NCBI GenBank assembly: GCA_023807065.1
Contig: JAJJLU010000905.1
Location: 1 to 14,457, forward strand
Direction: 5' to 3'
Source of the DNA: Isotricha intestinalis
Lineage: Eukaryota; Ciliophora; Litostomatea; Vestibuliferida; Isotrichidae
DNA: 14,457 nt
The notes under the pieces are model-generated. The model worked only from the letters and a program-made list of their open reading frames with translations. It made no database searches and was not told where the DNA came from. Both the position numbers and the translations under genes were made by a program. This document shows positions 14,437 through 14,457 of this stretch, in pieces. How positions within the stretch are numbered: the first letter of the stretch is position 1; every line of letters begins with the position of its first letter.

Positions 14437-14457
14437 TTGGGGATTGGGGATTGGGGA
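14437..14457 (+). repeat. Telomere-like (TTGGGGA)x3 repeat at the window end
   Basis: Three perfect, uninterrupted copies of TTGGGGA run to the last base of the window. The G-rich strand points 5' to 3' outward, as at a right-hand telomere. G-runs are otherwise very rare in the window, with a single other GGGG noted near 1162, so this tract is far from background. The unit resembles the ciliate TTGGGG repeat with one extra A. Only 21 bases are visible, so the array length is unknown. Confidence 0.75.

Overview
The window looks like the end of a small, very AT-rich eukaryotic chromosome, most likely a ciliate macronuclear one. The evidence is eight long intronless reading frames, mostly tiny intergenic gaps (67 to about 290 bases, with one 598-base exception), A-rich start contexts, asparagine/lysine-rich low-complexity stretches, eukaryote-only protein families, and three perfect TTGGGGA heptamers at the right edge with the G-rich strand running outward, as at a telomere. 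All eight genes stop at TAA, and about 3,800 codons contain no in-frame TAA, TAG or TGA, so this DNA uses the standard code. That excludes the Tetrahymena/Paramecium type of code and fits ciliates that keep the standard code, such as litostomes (rumen ciliates are one possibility). The taxon is inference.

Layout. 1-1281 has no convincing gene. Its first ~780 bases carry coding-like DNA on both strands that stays open only if TAA/TAG are read as glutamine. 1282-4299 holds three minus-strand genes: a reticulon-domain membrane protein, a TPR-like helical protein with an unrecognised C-terminal module, and a low-complexity protein of unknown function. A 598-base divergent spacer separates these from two plus-strand genes: TRAPPC13 (a TRAPP vesicle-tethering subunit) and an 861-residue protein with two cyclic-nucleotide-binding folds, the first split by a large insertion. 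Converging on it is a minus-strand HAT1 histone acetyltransferase, which starts only 67 bases from a divergent protein kinase. Last comes an ankyrin-SAM-SAM protein ending in a CaaX-like motif. A gene-free 416-base subtelomere then leads to the TTGGGGA repeats.

The genes do not form one pathway. Reticulon and TRAPPC13 belong to ER/Golgi membrane biology. The cyclic-nucleotide-binding protein, the kinase and the ankyrin-SAM protein are signalling or scaffold proteins. HAT1 acetylates newly made histones. I found no tRNA, rRNA, CRISPR array or transposase gene. The most unusual points are the telomere-like heptamer, the glutamine-code-like DNA at the left end, the split cyclic-nucleotide-binding domain, and the possible lipid anchor on the ankyrin-SAM-SAM protein.
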